64,000 bases of DNA from Bacteroidaceae bacterium. Lineage in GTDB: Bacteria; Bacteroidota; Bacteroidia; Bacteroidales; Bacteroidaceae. Position 1 is the stretch's first letter, and every line of letters starts with the position of its first letter. This document shows positions 16,536 to 24,331 of this stretch, one piece after another. The stretch covers positions 1-64,000 of the forward strand of contig JAFWAX010000020.1 in NCBI GenBank assembly GCA_017507385.1. Direction: 5' to 3'. Both the position numbers and the translations under genes were made by a program. Below the pieces are notes generated by a model that was not told the origin of the DNA, made no database searches, and saw only the letters and a list, made by a program, of their open reading frames with translations.

Positions 16536-16880
16536 CTACTGGTTCTCCATTTCGGAAATCAACTTACGAAGATAAGCATCTGATATATTACTGATTTCAC
16601 TCTTATCATAGATAGACATAAGAGTGATTAGCACTTCATCTGGAGAGGAATGCTGCACATTATAGGTTATGACTCGGGCACCTCCACTTTTTCCTTTACC
16701 TTTTGAAGCTATTGACATTCTGTTTTTATATGTATGACGGCCCAATGACTCTCCACCAAAAGGATTTTTCTCTAATTCATCGAGAAAAAGATGATAATCA
16801 GATACAAAAGAACGATATTTCTTCGCCAACGCTTTTGCACGCTTCTCAAATTCAGGAAGATAATCGATGACAACTTTCAT
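16536..16880 (-). CDS. RelE/HigB-like type II toxin
   Basis: A 114-residue basic protein starting MKVVIDYLPEFEKRAKALAK, the usual first strand and helix of RelE/ParE-superfamily toxins. NPFGGESLGRHTYKNRMSI follows, then GKSGGARVITY with the conserved Arg on the central beta-strand, and VLITLMSIYDKSE near the end. Such toxins cleave mRNA at the ribosome or inhibit gyrase; which one cannot be told. It lies 15 bp after the small upstream gene, the antitoxin. Both are surrounded by 49-bp repeat copies. The family often appears as the KxxE..Y type in Bacteroidales. Confidence 0.85.
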   Translation of the reverse strand: MKVVIDYLPEFEKRAKALAKKYRSFVSDYHLFLDELEKNPFGGESLGRHTYKNRMSIASKGKGKSGGARVITYNVQHSSPDEVLITLMSIYDKSEISNISDAYLRKLISEMENQ

Positions 16881-16895
16881 ATCTGTTTTCTATTG

Positions 16896-17138
16896 CTATT
16901 CGGAAAACAAATTACGGGCATTGTGCTTTGCCTGTCCTGATTGCAACTCATCAAAAGCTTTGACTAGACTTTTCTTTACCTTGCACTTTTGATTCTTAGC
17001 CACCGAATCTTCTTCCAACAAACGTTTGATCAAAGATTTGCGAACAGTCTTTGTCTGATTTTGGATAAGCACCCACAAGGCATCTACAGGCGATATTTCA
17101 GCAACTTCATTGTTTACGACAGGTGTAACTGTATTCAT
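16896..17138 (-). CDS. Antitoxin of the RelE-like pair
   Basis: The 80-residue acidic/basic mixed protein (VDALWVLIQNQTKTVRKSLI, then LLEEDSVAKNQKCKVKKSL, ending SGQAKHNARNLFSE) lies directly upstream of the RelE-like toxin in the order antitoxin-toxin. It has no obvious signal or membrane segment. It resembles Bacteroidales antitoxins of RelE-type pairs with a short N-terminal dimerisation part and a C-terminal toxin-wrapping helix. The assignment rests mainly on position, size and the W-x-L-I-x-x-Q pattern. A -7 element lies at 17159-17166, so the leader is only about 15 bases. Confidence 0.75.
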   Translation of the reverse strand: MNTVTPVVNNEVAEISPVDALWVLIQNQTKTVRKSLIKRLLEEDSVAKNQKCKVKKSLVKAFDELQSGQAKHNARNLFSE

Positions 17139-17158
17139 TTTTCTCTTTTATTTGAATG

Positions 17159-17166
17159 CAAAAATA
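17159..17166 (-). promoter_or_regulatory. -7 promoter element of the toxin-antitoxin operon
   Basis: TATTTTTG on the minus strand fits TAnnTTTG and lies 20 bases upstream of the antitoxin ATG. Confidence 0.55.
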
Positions 17167-17240
17167 GAGGAAAAATATCACATGAACAAATTTTTCTTGG
17201 ATTTTAACAGACAATATCAACGAAGTTAACGAACTTAACG

Positions 17241-17410
17241 AATTGGCTACGCCGAACTTACGTTTGAAAGTTGGGGTGGCGGTTATGCGGTTAAGCGGTT
17301 AGGCGGTTGTGCGGGGGCGGTTGGCGGTTGACCGAAAAACCTCAAACCGTAAAAGCGAAGCGACCTGATGACCATTTGTTGAGAATTGGCTGAGTTGAAC
17401 CTGCATTTGA
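17241..17410. repeat. 27-bp element plus fifth copy of the 49-bp repeat
   Basis: AATTGGCTACGCCGAACTT at 17241 begins a second copy of the element at 15314. GCGGTT-type steps fill 17277-17330. A 49-bp core copy runs 17332-17380 with ACCATTTG in place of ACCGTTTG. A third, more degenerate copy of the 27-bp element starts at 17384. The rest of the 430-bp gap upstream of malQ shows only AT-rich sequence and the malQ promoter. Confidence 0.8.
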
Positions 17411-17525
17411 AAGTTGAAAGCTTTACGACTGTTCGCGCGTACATAACTATATATTAGACAAAGGAATGAAAAAGGGACAAATACATAAAATTAACGGAAA
17501 AGATGATTAAGTCAATAAAAATTTG

Positions 17526-17533
17526 TACCTTTG
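17526..17533 (+). promoter_or_regulatory. -7 promoter element of malQ
   Basis: TACCTTTG matches TAnnTTTG and lies 38 bases before the malQ ATG. A -33 TTTG at the right distance is not clear. Confidence 0.55.
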
Positions 17534-17571
17534 TACCAAAACACAACGTTAAACTTAACTAAACTAATAAG

Positions 17572-20259
17572 ATGAATTTTCGTTTCAACATAGAATACCA
17601 TACTCAATGGGGCGAGGACTTGCGCATTCGCATTGCCAAAGTGGACAAGAAGGGAGTGAAGAAATTGGTGAAGGAAGAGCGGCTGGAGACTTATGACGGG
17701 AAGCTGTGGGAATGTGAAGTGTCATTTCCGAGCACTAATATTGACGCGATTGAATATCAATATGCCATGTATCGCTACGATGAACTTGTGTGGACTGAAT
17801 GGGATGTGGCACCGCATCGGGTGAAGCTGGATGGCATCACCAATCAATATACTATCAGTGACAAGTGGCGCCCAATTCCAGAAGACCTTCCGCTGTTCTC
17901 GTCGGCATACACCGAATGCGTGGGAGCACAGACTGACGGCAATGCCGCTATCGATACGCTCTACTCCTCTACCCTGCAACTGCGAGTGGTGGAACCTCGG
18001 CTGAGAAAGGGGGAATTTCTCGCCATCTGCGGCAGCACCCCTCAACTGGGTGAATGGAAGCGCGCCAAGCGCATGTCGCTCATCAACTTGCAGGAGTGGG
18101 CAACCAACATCGATGCTGAACTGCTGTTTGACGAGGCTGAATATAAGTATGTGGTTGTAGATAAAGAAAATAACATACTCCGTTGGGAAACTGGGCACAA
18201 CCGACGTTTGAGCAGTCCTAAACTGCAGCCTAAGCAAATGTGGATCAAGACTGACGAGCAGCCTGCTCTGGAGGGTGACAGCTGGAAGGTGGCAGGCGTG
18301 GTGATTCCGGTCTTTTCTCTGCGTACTGCCAAGAGTTATGGCGTGGGTGACTTTGGCGACCTGAAGAGCCTGATTCAGTGGGCTGTAAAGGTGAAGATGC
18401 ACGCCATACAGATTCTTCCTATCAACGACACGATGATGACGAATGACTGGAAGGATTCTTATCCATACAACTCTAATTCCATCTATGCCTTCCATCCGCT
18501 CTACTGCGACATCAACGCGCTGCCGAAACTGACGGACAAGCTCGCCATGGAGCGTTTCATGATGAAACAGCAGGAACTGAATGCATTGCCACAAATTGAT
18601 TATGAGCAGGTGATTGCCCTGAAGATGGACTATCTGCGCATGGCTTTCAAGCAAGAAGGAAAAGAGGTGATTGAGAGTGACGGATTCAAGACTTTCTTTG
18701 AAGACAATAAAGAATGGCTCATACCATACGCTGCTTTCTCCTATCTGCGCAATCGCTACAACACGCCGGTGTTCCAAACCTGGCCACAATACAGCACTTT
18801 CAATCGCCGCGAGATTGAGAAGCTGACAGCAGTCAACAACGACATATATGATGACGTTGCACTATATTATTACATTCAGTATCAGCTACATCTGCAACTG
18901 ATTGACGTGCGTAACACTGCACGTCAGCATGGTGTCATCATCAAGGGCGACATTCCAATTGGCATCTCACGTACCAGCGTAGAAGCATGGTCGCAGCCAC
19001 ACCTCTTCAATATGAACGGACAAGCTGGCGCTCCACCTGATGATTTCTCTCTGAACGGACAGAACTGGGGATTCCCTACCTACAATTGGGAGGCTATGGA
19101 AAAAGAAGGCTACCAGTGGTGGATCAAGCGTTTTCAGAAAATGGCTGAATACTTTGATGCCTACCGCATTGACCATGTGCTGGGCTTTTTCCGCATCTGG
19201 GAAATACCAACGCACTCTGTGCATGGACTGCTGGGGCAATTCTCCCCTGCCCTGCCAATGAGTGTCAATGAGATTGAGAACTACGGCATGCGCTTCAATG
19301 CAGAACTGATGACTCGTCCATACATCACAGACGAGACTCTTGAGCAAACTTTCGGCTACCGCGCCGATCTTGTGAAAGCCATCTATTTGCAGCAACGCAC
19401 TGATGGACGCTATGACCTGAAGGAGGAATACGCCAGCCAACGCAAGATTGAGACTGCCTTTGCGGGCAAGACGGACGAAGACAGCATCACAATGCGTGAC
19501 GGCCTGTATGCGTTGGCTTCCTGCGTGCTCTTCGTGCCAGACCGCCTATATCCAGAGGTGTATCATCCACGCATCTCAGCACAGCTCGACTTCTCTTACA
19601 AGGCATTGCTGCCGCATGAGAAAGAGGCTTTCAACCGTCTGTACAACGATTATTTCTATCATCGACACAACAGTTTCTGGTACACTGAGGCTATGCGCAA
19701 GCTACCTGCACTCACCCAATCAACCCGCATGCTGGTGTGTGCCGAAGACCTCGGCATGGTGCCTGAGTGTGTGGCATGGGTAATGAACGGCCTGAGAATC
19801 CTTTCACTGGAGATTCAATCAATGCCTAAGTCACCAGCCTTGCAGTTTGGTCATCTGTGGGAGAACCCATACCGCTCAGTGGCTACCATCTCCACACACG
19901 ACATGTCGCCTCTGCGCCTATGGTGGGACGAAGACCATGAACGTGCGCAGCAGTTCTACAACAAGGCACTCTACAAAGACGGAACAGCTCCACACCCTGC
20001 AGCTGGCTGGCTGTGCGAAGAGATTGTGGCAGCACACCTTTTCTGTCCATCGGCACTCACACTGCTGTCGCTGCAAGACTGGCTATCCATGGATGAAGAG
20101 CTGCGATTTGCCGACCCTGCAGCTGAACGCATCAACATACCGGCTAATCCTCGCCACTACTGGCGTTACCGCATGCACCTGACCATCGAGGAACTGCTCA
20201 ATGCAGAACGATTCAACTCGAAAGTGAAATCTCTGATTGAAAACTCCGGACGAGGATAA
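17572..20259 (+). CDS. malQ: 4-alpha-glucanotransferase with N-terminal CBM20 domains
   Basis: This 895-residue amylomaltase disproportionates malto-oligosaccharides in glycogen/starch metabolism. Two starch-binding CBM20-like domains occupy about residues 1-100 and 125-225 (the second with GEFLAICGSTPQLGEWKRAK). The GH77 catalytic domain follows from about 245 (FSLRTAKSYGVGDFGDLKSL). Catalytic marks are the nucleophile Asp in AYRIDHVLGFFRIWEIP, the acid/base Glu in VCAEDLGMVPECV, and the stabilising Asp in STHDMSPLRLWW. This CBM20-GH77 architecture is the DPE2-like type common in Bacteroidota. The protein has no signal peptide and is cytoplasmic. The DUF5715 gene follows 5 bp downstream. Confidence 0.95.
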   Translation: MNFRFNIEYHTQWGEDLRIRIAKVDKKGVKKLVKEERLETYDGKLWECEVSFPSTNIDAIEYQYAMYRYDELVWTEWDVAPHRVKLDGITNQYTISDKWRPIPEDLPLFSSAYTECVGAQTDGNAAIDTLYSSTLQLRVVEPRLRKGEFLAICGSTPQLGEWKRAKRMSLINLQEWATNIDAELLFDEAEYKYVVVDKENNILRWETGHNRRLSSPKLQPKQMWIKTDEQPALEGDSWKVAGVVIPVFSLRTAKSYGVGDFGDLKSLIQWAVKVKMHAIQILPINDTMMTNDWKDSYPYNSNSIYAFHPLYCDINALPKLTDKLAMERFMMKQQELNALPQIDYEQVIALKMDYLRMAFKQEGKEVIESDGFKTFFEDNKEWLIPYAAFSYLRNRYNTPVFQTWPQYSTFNRREIEKLTAVNNDIYDDVALYYYIQYQLHLQLIDVRNTARQHGVIIKGDIPIGISRTSVEAWSQPHLFNMNGQAGAPPDDFSLNGQNWGFPTYNWEAMEKEGYQWWIKRFQKMAEYFDAYRIDHVLGFFRIWEIPTHSVHGLLGQFSPALPMSVNEIENYGMRFNAELMTRPYITDETLEQTFGYRADLVKAIYLQQRTDGRYDLKEEYASQRKIETAFAGKTDEDSITMRDGLYALASCVLFVPDRLYPEVYHPRISAQLDFSYKALLPHEKEAFNRLYNDYFYHRHNSFWYTEAMRKLPALTQSTRMLVCAEDLGMVPECVAWVMNGLRILSLEIQSMPKSPALQFGHLWENPYRSVATISTHDMSPLRLWWDEDHERAQQFYNKALYKDGTAPHPAAGWLCEEIVAAHLFCPSALTLLSLQDWLSMDEELRFADPAAERINIPANPRHYWRYRMHLTIEELLNAERFNSKVKSLIENSGRG

Positions 20260-20264
20260 GGCGC

Positions 20265-21263
20265 ATGGAACAAAGAAAAAGGGAATCTCGATACAGCAAG
20301 AAGAAGTTTCTCCTGACGTTTATTGTCGTCATGGGAGTCTTTGCTGCCATACGTCATGTGTTTGACATCAACATCCCGATGCGAACAGATTCATCATTGT
20401 TTGCAGAAAACAAGTCGGCTAACGATGACAGCAGCATCTACATTGCTGACAGCATTTACCAAAAAGCATCCCTGCCCGAGGAAGAGCAAGAAGAGGGTGA
20501 ATTATCGTACCCCTCGGATTCGACTGAACGGACCCGAGGGGTACGCCTTGCCGAACCCGAGGGGTACGATAATGATGACGAACCGAATGAAGAGGAAGAA
20601 GAGAACGAGGAACGTTCTGACACAGTAGAACAGAACGAACTTTTTCCCAAAGAACAGACAGCCCAAACTGATGGTCGAAAGAAGTTCCACCCCATACGCG
20701 GTGTATGGAGCTACAGCAAGTGCTTTCCCGATGTGCAGGACGTACAAATCATAGCAGCCCGCAAGCATGGCATCAATCCTGTACGAAGCCGTGAGGAAGC
20801 AGAACAATATGTCAAGAATCATCAGTTGGTGAACGTCACACATTCGCCATACTATACAGTGGACAAGCTTACCCACTCCATCCCCTATCTGGTGCCACGT
20901 GCTCAACATCTGCTCAACACCATCAGCGTAAACTTCATCGACTCCTGCATTGTCAAGGGCCTTCCCGTACATCTGCTCATGGTAACCTCTGTATTGCGCA
21001 CCGCGGATGACATTACGAAGCTGCAACGCGGAAACCAGAACGCTACAACAAATTCATGCCACTGCTACGGAACAACGGTGGACATTGCCTACAACCGTTT
21101 TGTTCCTGTCAGCGGCACTTACCACCGCAACATGGCGCTGCTACGCTGGAACGAACCGATGAAGAGGGTGCTCTCAGAGGTGCTGCGCGACCTCCGTGAA
21201 CAAGGATTGTGCTATGTGAAGTATGAACGTAAGCAAGGATGTTTTCACTTGACTTGCAGATGA
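20265..21263 (+). CDS. DUF5715 family envelope protein, M15-peptidase-like signature
   Basis: A 332-residue protein with an N-terminal membrane anchor (KKFLLTFIVVMGVFAAIRHV, residues 13-32) and an acidic low-complexity linker at about 60-130. The C-terminal domain from about 160 contains NSCHCYGTTVDIAYNRF, which fits the S-x-H-x-x-x-x-x-x-D zinc motif of VanY/M15 (LAS) peptidases, and a terminal CFHLTC His that could be the third ligand. An envelope peptidoglycan or peptide hydrolase role is my inference. Residues about 81-103 (YPSDSTERTRGVRLAEPEG) are encoded by a 69-bp palindromic array and are probably not ancestral. It follows malQ by 5 bp. Confidence 0.75.
   Translation: MEQRKRESRYSKKKFLLTFIVVMGVFAAIRHVFDINIPMRTDSSLFAENKSANDDSSIYIADSIYQKASLPEEEQEEGELSYPSDSTERTRGVRLAEPEGYDNDDEPNEEEEENEERSDTVEQNELFPKEQTAQTDGRKKFHPIRGVWSYSKCFPDVQDVQIIAARKHGINPVRSREEAEQYVKNHQLVNVTHSPYYTVDKLTHSIPYLVPRAQHLLNTISVNFIDSCIVKGLPVHLLMVTSVLRTADDITKLQRGNQNATTNSCHCYGTTVDIAYNRFVPVSGTYHRNMALLRWNEPMKRVLSEVLRDLREQGLCYVKYERKQGCFHLTCR
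20506..20574. repeat. Three-unit 23-bp palindromic array inside the DUF5715 gene (family A)
   Basis: Units start at 20506, 20529 and 20552, exactly 23 bp apart. Each has a 17-bp palindromic core of form CG(T/G/A)ACCC-(CTC or GAG)-GGGTACG with a 3-base centre, then 6 variable bases. Here the centres are CTC, GAG and GAG. The 69 bp add 23 codons and keep the reading frame. Confidence 0.9.
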
Positions 21264-21558
21264 GGAGAATTGACCAGCCCACGCGCTGGGCGAAGTTTAT
21301 GTTAATTGGGAATTGGGTTAGACGGTTAGGCGGTTGTCGGTTATGCGGTTGACCGAAAAACCTAAAACCGTAAAAGCGGAGCGACCTGATGACCGTTTGT
21401 TGAGAATTGGGTTTGACGGTTATGCGGTTGGCGGTTAAGCGGTTGACCGAAAAACCTCAAACCGTAAGAGCGAAGCGACCTGATGACCGTTTGTTGAGAA
21501 TTGAGAATTTTCAACTGTCAATTCTCAACTCGCAAAGTAGCCAATTATCAATTCTCCA
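21264..21558. repeat. Intergenic block with two 49-bp repeat copies
   Basis: Two more 49-bp core copies run 21353-21401 and 21447-21495, with GCGGTT-type steps before each, in the same orientation as those near 16200. A short hairpin (GCCCA-CGCGC-TGGGC, about 21278) follows the DUF5715 stop. After the repeats come AATTGAGAATT-like inverted AT-rich words. No gene is visible. Confidence 0.85.
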
Positions 21559-22914
21559 TCACTTAATTAACCTTCGGGCTATCATTTCTACCACATCGAC
21601 ATTGACGGCATTGCCCAAGGCCTTGAACTTCTGCAAACGTGATAAGCCATTGTAGTTCAGTTCCTGCATGGACTGAATACGGGCTGCTTCATTATGAGAA
21701 ATGTAGCGACCCCAACGGAAGTCTTCGGGAGTGTATGGATTTCCTTTCTTGTCCACAGCTCCATCTGGCGGGAAAGGCACCCAAGGCAAGATAGGAGTGG
21801 CTGTGGTACAGAGCGTAATGGTGGGTACGTAGTTGAGAGAACGGATGCGGATGCCTGATGGACGCAATTGAATGACATGATTGCGGAAGTCCCAATCCTG
21901 ATTGGTGCTCCATTCCAGCATACGCTGGGTACGAGGATATTTCATAATCTTGGGCAACCAAGAGTCAATCCAATCCTTATGGCGCTGATACAAGTCACGA
22001 TTCTGGCGAATGAGCACTTTTTTGAACTCAGGATAAGTGACGTTGTACTTGGTTTTCTGCATATAGAAAGGCAAGTCCTCTATCAGCTCTTCCATCGTAT
22101 TTCCTTCCAGCACCTTGCCATACGCTCCACGACGTCCACGCAACCTTTCTATGGGCTGAAACGCGGGAGGCGTGTCCTCAAATTCGTAGTCGGCACCAAA
22201 CTCCATTGTAAAGATACAATGCGAAGGCATATAGCCGTCTCGTTTCGTCACGTTATATACAAATTCCTGCCACGCATCAAAGACTGGATGCAAGGAACGA
22301 CGTACAGGCTGCAAGGCATCATTATCCATTAGGTCCACCACCGTGCGCACATCGCTGACGAGCTTTTCATCGGGCTGCGGAAAATGGAACTTACGCATTC
22401 CACTATTGCCATTCTCATCGCGCAGCATTCCAACTATATAGAAACGGGGACGATGCTGAGGCACACCGAACTCATGAGGAGAGAACACTCGTCCATCTAT
22501 ATCATATCCTAAATCGTTGAGTTTCTGCTGAATGACCATCCAGGTACGTCCCTCGTCATGTCCTGGCAATGCAGACACATTCTCGAGAAAGATATATTTT
22601 GGATGATGGTAAGCCAACACACGACAAATCTCGTCAAAAAGATTTCCACGTCCCAACTCGTCTTCAAATCCCTGCTTCTTGCCAGAGAAAGAAAAGGGCT
22701 GGCAAGGGAATCCTCCACACAGAATCTCATGAGAAGGGATGTCTTCTGCCTTAATCTTTGTAATGTCTCCCTTGATTGGCACATCAGGGAAATTTATCTT
22801 GTAGAGTTTCTGCAACTTAGGCTTGATTTCGGAGGCAAAGACGCACTCATGCCCAAGGCGCGAGAGGGCAAGATGGAATCCTCCAAGACCAGCAAACAAA
22901 TCTATAAATCTCAT
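21559..22914 (-). CDS. DNA (cytosine-5)-methyltransferase, orphan
   Basis: The 451-residue enzyme has all main C5-methyltransferase motifs in order: I MRFIDLFAGLGGFHLAL (AdoMet site), IV CGGFPCQPFSFSGKK with the catalytic Cys near residue 70, VI IFLENV, VIII QHRPRFYIVGM. A long target-recognition region spans about 190-390. The C-terminal IX/X block is RIQSMQEL followed by KALGNAVNVDVVEM. It methylates a short DNA motif that cannot be predicted. No restriction endonuclease gene lies beside it, so it is either a solitary methylase or lost its partner. Its ATG overlaps the stop of the symporter gene (ATGA), which ties it to the transporter/kinase operon. Confidence 0.93.
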   Translation of the reverse strand: MRFIDLFAGLGGFHLALSRLGHECVFASEIKPKLQKLYKINFPDVPIKGDITKIKAEDIPSHEILCGGFPCQPFSFSGKKQGFEDELGRGNLFDEICRVLAYHHPKYIFLENVSALPGHDEGRTWMVIQQKLNDLGYDIDGRVFSPHEFGVPQHRPRFYIVGMLRDENGNSGMRKFHFPQPDEKLVSDVRTVVDLMDNDALQPVRRSLHPVFDAWQEFVYNVTKRDGYMPSHCIFTMEFGADYEFEDTPPAFQPIERLRGRRGAYGKVLEGNTMEELIEDLPFYMQKTKYNVTYPEFKKVLIRQNRDLYQRHKDWIDSWLPKIMKYPRTQRMLEWSTNQDWDFRNHVIQLRPSGIRIRSLNYVPTITLCTTATPILPWVPFPPDGAVDKKGNPYTPEDFRWGRYISHNEAARIQSMQELNYNGLSRLQKFKALGNAVNVDVVEMIARRLIK

Positions 22915-24326
22915 CTTCTTGACACAATCATTAAACCGACAAAAGTCAGCAACCCATTGAACAGCAATATTTCATAACCGAACTCATAGCCACAGAGCAG
23001 CCCCACCACATAGTCAACCATATAGCAAATGAAAGGCGAGGCGATAGCGATGTATGGAACAAAAAATTCTTTCGGTTTTCTTTTCGTCAACATTCCAAAG
23101 GCAAAAAGACCCAACAGCGGCCCATAAGTGTAGGACACCAGCGTATATATCAAATCCATCACACTGCCAGAATCTATCGCATTGAATGCCAGTGTAATGA
23201 TGACAAATGCCACAAACATGGAGAGATGTACCTGCTTGCGAGTTTTTTCGTTCTGTTCATCACCAAGAATGTCAATGCAGAAACTGGTGGTCAAAGCTGT
23301 CATGGCTGAATCTGCCGATGAAAAAGCGCTGGCTATAACGCCAATCGTAAATAAGACGACACAAGCTGTTCCCATTGCCCCGTCCAATACGATGCCCGAC
23401 AGCAGCGAGTCGCCATCAGCAGGCAGAGGCATACCTAATTTCTGATAAAGAAACATCAGCAATATGCCCAATGACAAGAAGAGAAAATTGATGGGCAAAA
23501 AAAACACACCATATAGGCACATATCTTTCTGCGCAGAACGCAAGTCTTTGCAAGTGAGGTTCTTCTGCATCATTTCCTGGTCTAATCCCGTCATGACAAT
23601 AACGACAAATACACCTGAAAGGAACTGTTTCCAGAAATTTTGCTTAGAGACAATATCGCTAAATTCAAAGATACGTGAATGAGGACTATTCAATACAGCA
23701 GCCATCGCATCAGAGAAACTCATGTCAAGCATCTCAACCACCTTCAACAATATCAAAATCAAAGCAATAAGCAAGCATAACGTCTGAAAAGAATCGGTCC
23801 ATACCAATGTGCGGATTCCTCCTCGTCGGGTATATAGCCATATCAAAAGCGAGGCCAACAGAACAACAACAACGTAAGGCAGAGAAAATGTATCAGCAAA
23901 ACACGCCTGCAAGATTCGGCACACAATATAGAATTTAGCTGCAGTTCCCAACAACTTGCTGAAGATGAAGAAGGAAGCACCAGTCTTATAGCTGACATTT
24001 CCCAAACGGCTGTTCAGATAAGCATAGATGGAAGTCAGCCTTTGCCGATAGTAGAGCGGCAACAAGACAAAAGCAACGATGAGATACCCTACCACGAATC
24101 CCATGCACATTTGCAGATACGTCATGTCGGTGCTCATCACCCAGCCAGGCACTCCGATGAAGGTAAGCCCAGATATGCTTGCCCCCACCATTCCAAATGC
24201 CACCAGCATCCAAGGAGAATGCCTGTTACCCGCGAAAAAAGCATCATTGCCCCCTCCCTTTGCCACCAGGCGTGAGAGAAGGAGCAATGCTGAAAAATAT
24301 AATATGACTGTTACAAAAACCAGCAT
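22911..24326 (-). CDS. Sodium/solute symporter (SSS family)
   Basis: A 471-residue inner-membrane protein with about 13 hydrophobic segments. The early segments AFFAGNRHSPWMLVAFGMVG and GASISGLTFIGVPGWVMSTD match the N-terminal transport core of SSS (SLC5) carriers. GLDQEMMQKNLTCKDLRSAQ near residue 245 and ASAFSSADSAMTALTTSFCI near 330 are further family marks (sodium-site Ser/Thr). The substrate is not evident. I start at the ATG 24326; a TTG lies one codon upstream. It follows the double kinase gene by 5 bp and overlaps the methylase gene by 4 bp, which suggests co-expression with a possible sensor of its substrate. Confidence 0.9.
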   Translation of the reverse strand: MLVFVTVILYFSALLLLSRLVAKGGGNDAFFAGNRHSPWMLVAFGMVGASISGLTFIGVPGWVMSTDMTYLQMCMGFVVGYLIVAFVLLPLYYRQRLTSIYAYLNSRLGNVSYKTGASFFIFSKLLGTAAKFYIVCRILQACFADTFSLPYVVVVLLASLLIWLYTRRGGIRTLVWTDSFQTLCLLIALILILLKVVEMLDMSFSDAMAAVLNSPHSRIFEFSDIVSKQNFWKQFLSGVFVVIVMTGLDQEMMQKNLTCKDLRSAQKDMCLYGVFFLPINFLFLSLGILLMFLYQKLGMPLPADGDSLLSGIVLDGAMGTACVVLFTIGVIASAFSSADSAMTALTTSFCIDILGDEQNEKTRKQVHLSMFVAFVIITLAFNAIDSGSVMDLIYTLVSYTYGPLLGLFAFGMLTKRKPKEFFVPYIAIASPFICYMVDYVVGLLCGYEFGYEILLFNGLLTFVGLMIVSRR

Positions 24327-24331
24327 CAAGC

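Noticed and set aside
17722..18789. 355-codon minus-strand ORF within malQ
   Set aside because: It is antisense to the GH77 protein, His/Leu-rich, without recognisable motifs.
16141..21500. CRISPR array interpretation of the 49-bp repeats
   Set aside because: Spacing is irregular, the intervening sequence is itself low-complexity GCGGTT steps, and no cas gene is present.
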